Source: Flexithrix dorotheae DSM 6795
GTDB taxonomy: Bacteria > Bacteroidota > Bacteroidia > Cytophagales > Flammeovirgaceae
Assembly: GCF_000379765.1 (NCBI RefSeq)
Contig: NZ_KB903476.1
Span: forward strand, 124,204 to 188,203
Direction of reading: 5' to 3'
Length of the DNA: 64,000 nucleotides
The first letter of the stretch is position 1, and each line of letters starts with the position of its first letter. Positions 62,889 to 64,000 of the stretch are shown piece after piece. The notes under the pieces were generated by a model. The model was given only the letters and a program-made list of their open reading frames with translations. It was not told the DNA's origin and made no database searches. The position numbers were made by a program, and so were the translations under genes.

Positions 62889-64000
62889 TTAAATCATTAC
62901 CTGATTCCTCTGCCTTTTTACCACATTCTCATAAACTTCTTCATACAAGGGCAAAATTTTAGAAAGCTCAAAATCCCTGGCTCTATTTAAAGCATTTTCT
63001 TTAAAGGTTGGTAGATTTTTATCATCCAGAATGAATAAGGCATTGTTTACCATGTCATCAATATCACCTACATCACTTAACATTCCTGAGACTCCATGGA
63101 TATTTAATTCTGGGATTCCCCCTGCATTAGTGGAAATTACAGGAACTTCACATGCCATGGCTTCCAGTGCGGCAAGCCCAAAACTTTCCTTTTCTGATGG
63201 CATAATAAATAAATCCCCTACAGAAAGTAACTCCTCTACAGCTTCTAATTTCCCCAGAAAACGAACATCCTCAAAAATACCCATTTCCTGACACTCATCT
63301 TCTATTCTCCTTCGTTCAGGTCCGTCCCCAATTAGGATTAATTTAGCAGGAATTTTCTTTTTGATATGGCAAAATATCTTCACCACATCATTCACCCTTT
63401 TTACCTTCCTAAAGTTGGAGGTGTGAATTAAAAGCTTTTCATTATTTGGACAAATAGCCTTTTTAAAATGCTCTTTCTTCTGCTTTTTAAACCTGTCCAG
63501 ATCAATAAAGTTGGGGATTACCTTAATGTCCGTATGAATATCAAAATGAGAGAGTGTCTCTTTTTTCAAATCCTCAGAAACCGCTGTCACTCCATCAGAT
63601 TGGTTAATGCTAAAGGAAACCACTGGTTCATAGCTTTCATCCTTACCTACCAAAGTAATATCTGTACCATGTAAAGTAGTCACAAAAGGAATATTAATGC
63701 CTTTTGTTTTTAGGATTTGTTTGGCCATATATGCCGCTGAAGCATGGGGAATTGCATAATGAACGTGCAGCAAATCCAGCTTCTCAGTTTTCACCACATT
63801 TACCATTTTACTGGCTAATGCCAATTCATAAGGTGGAAACTCAAACAAAGGATATGTCCGAATATCAACTTTATGATAATATAAATTTTCGGTGATATAA
63901 TCCAATCTGGTGGGTTGGGAGTAGGTGATGAAGTGAATGTGGTGTCCTTCATCTGCCAGAGCCTTACCTAATTCTGTTGCTACTACCCCACTACCTCCGT
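62889..64000 (-). CDS. bshA: N-acetyl-alpha-D-glucosaminyl L-malate synthase (BshA), 5'-truncated by window edge
   Basis: The frame runs off the right edge; the visible 370 residues begin GGSGVVATELGKALADEG, part of the GT4 nucleotide-sugar loop, so only about 12 N-terminal residues are missing. Later RTYPLFEFPPYELALASKM, HVHYAIPHASAAYMAKQIL and the EX7E motif EKESFGLAALE identify BshA rather than a generic GT4. First step of bacillithiol synthesis: UDP-GlcNAc plus L-malate. An internal TTG at 63905 should not be mistaken for the start. bshB/bshC are not in this window. Confidence 0.93.
   Translation of the reverse strand, partial: GGSGVVATELGKALADEGHHIHFITYSQPTRLDYITENLYYHKVDIRTYPLFEFPPYELALASKMVNVVKTEKLDLLHVHYAIPHASAAYMAKQILKTKGINIPFVTTLHGTDITLVGKDESYEPVVSFSINQSDGVTAVSEDLKKETLSHFDIHTDIKVIPNFIDLDRFKKQKKEHFKKAICPNNEKLLIHTSNFRKVKRVNDVVKIFCHIKKKIPAKLILIGDGPERRRIEDECQEMGIFEDVRFLGKLEAVEELLSVGDLFIMPSEKESFGLAALEAMACEVPVISTNAGGIPELNIHGVSGMLSDVGDIDDMVNNALFILDDKNLPTFKENALNRARDFELSKILPLYEEVYENVVKRQRNQVMI

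Noticed and set aside
1-64000. tRNA, rRNA, prophage or insertion-sequence genes
   Set aside because: None found: no T-loop consensus with cloverleaf context and no transposase or integrase proteins in either strand.

Overview
The window is an ordinary-looking, AT-rich stretch of chromosome from a member of the Bacteroidota, most likely a marine or freshwater Cytophagales-type bacterium. The evidence is the gene families present: DUF3570 outer-membrane protein, Reg_prop/Y_Y_Y/PP2C sensor, GH3-beta-lactamase fusion, bacillithiol BshA, short-chain threonine dehydrogenase with Kbl, GAFTDA-type sigma-54 regulators, and RRM and cold-shock proteins. Several start-proximal sites also match the Bacteroidota promoter pattern TTTG-N(17-23)-TAnnTTTG. 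No rRNA, tRNA, prophage, insertion sequence or CRISPR array was found. Genes run singly or in short pairs on both strands, often separated by strong bidirectional hairpin terminators.

Layout. 1-6 kb: a MacB-type ABC exporter (permease cut by the window edge, plus ATPase) divergent from a histidine kinase and NtrC-type regulator pair; two identical-arm palindromes in front of the exporter look like the regulator's enhancer sites. 6-9 kb: acyl-lipid desaturase, cold-shock protein and an NTF2-like protein. 8.6-15.8 kb: VWA protein, lytic transglycosylase, DNA polymerase IV, GNAT-like protein and a lipoprotein. 15.9-20 kb: MurA (with an Asp in place of the usual catalytic Cys), homoserine kinase and cobyrinate a,c-diamide synthase. 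20.4-28.5 kb: a 1134-residue two-component-propeller/PP2C sensor, YdeI-like protein, isochorismatase-like hydrolase, DUF3570 and DUF4197 proteins, an ArsR repressor with its operator, and a tiny LOTUS-domain protein. 28.5-34 kb: thioredoxin, nitroreductase, proline dehydrogenase, pterin carbinolamine dehydratase, 2OG-Fe(II) oxygenase, M28 peptidase. 34-41 kb: HhH protein, a Tat-exported Gfo/Idh/MocA oxidoreductase and a sugar-isomerase-like protein, CPBP protease, sodium/solute symporter. 41-49 kb: ankyrin protein, a two-gene quaternary-amine (OpuC-like) ABC importer whose fused binding domain is circularly permuted, DUF3592 protein, L-2-hydroxyglutarate oxidase, an iodotyrosine-deiodinase-like flavoprotein and a DUF2179 protein. 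49-64 kb: RRM protein, GpmI, Kbl and threonine dehydrogenase (a complete threonine-to-glycine route), lipoprotein, large membrane protein, GH3-beta-lactamase fusion, MetK, and BshA cut by the right edge.

I found no obvious new multi-gene defence or biosynthetic system. The signals most worth following are the paired palindromic enhancer at 1654-1693, the permuted substrate-binding domain at 41839-43407, a degenerate tandem array of about 22-bp units between two convergent genes (45936-46094), a dispersed two-hairpin intergenic repeat with copies near 32.05, 40.88 and 48.4 kb, a separate 115-bp imperfect palindrome at 44.5 kb, a bacterial IYD homologue with the full E/Y/K active-site triad, and a possibly leaderless gpmI transcript.
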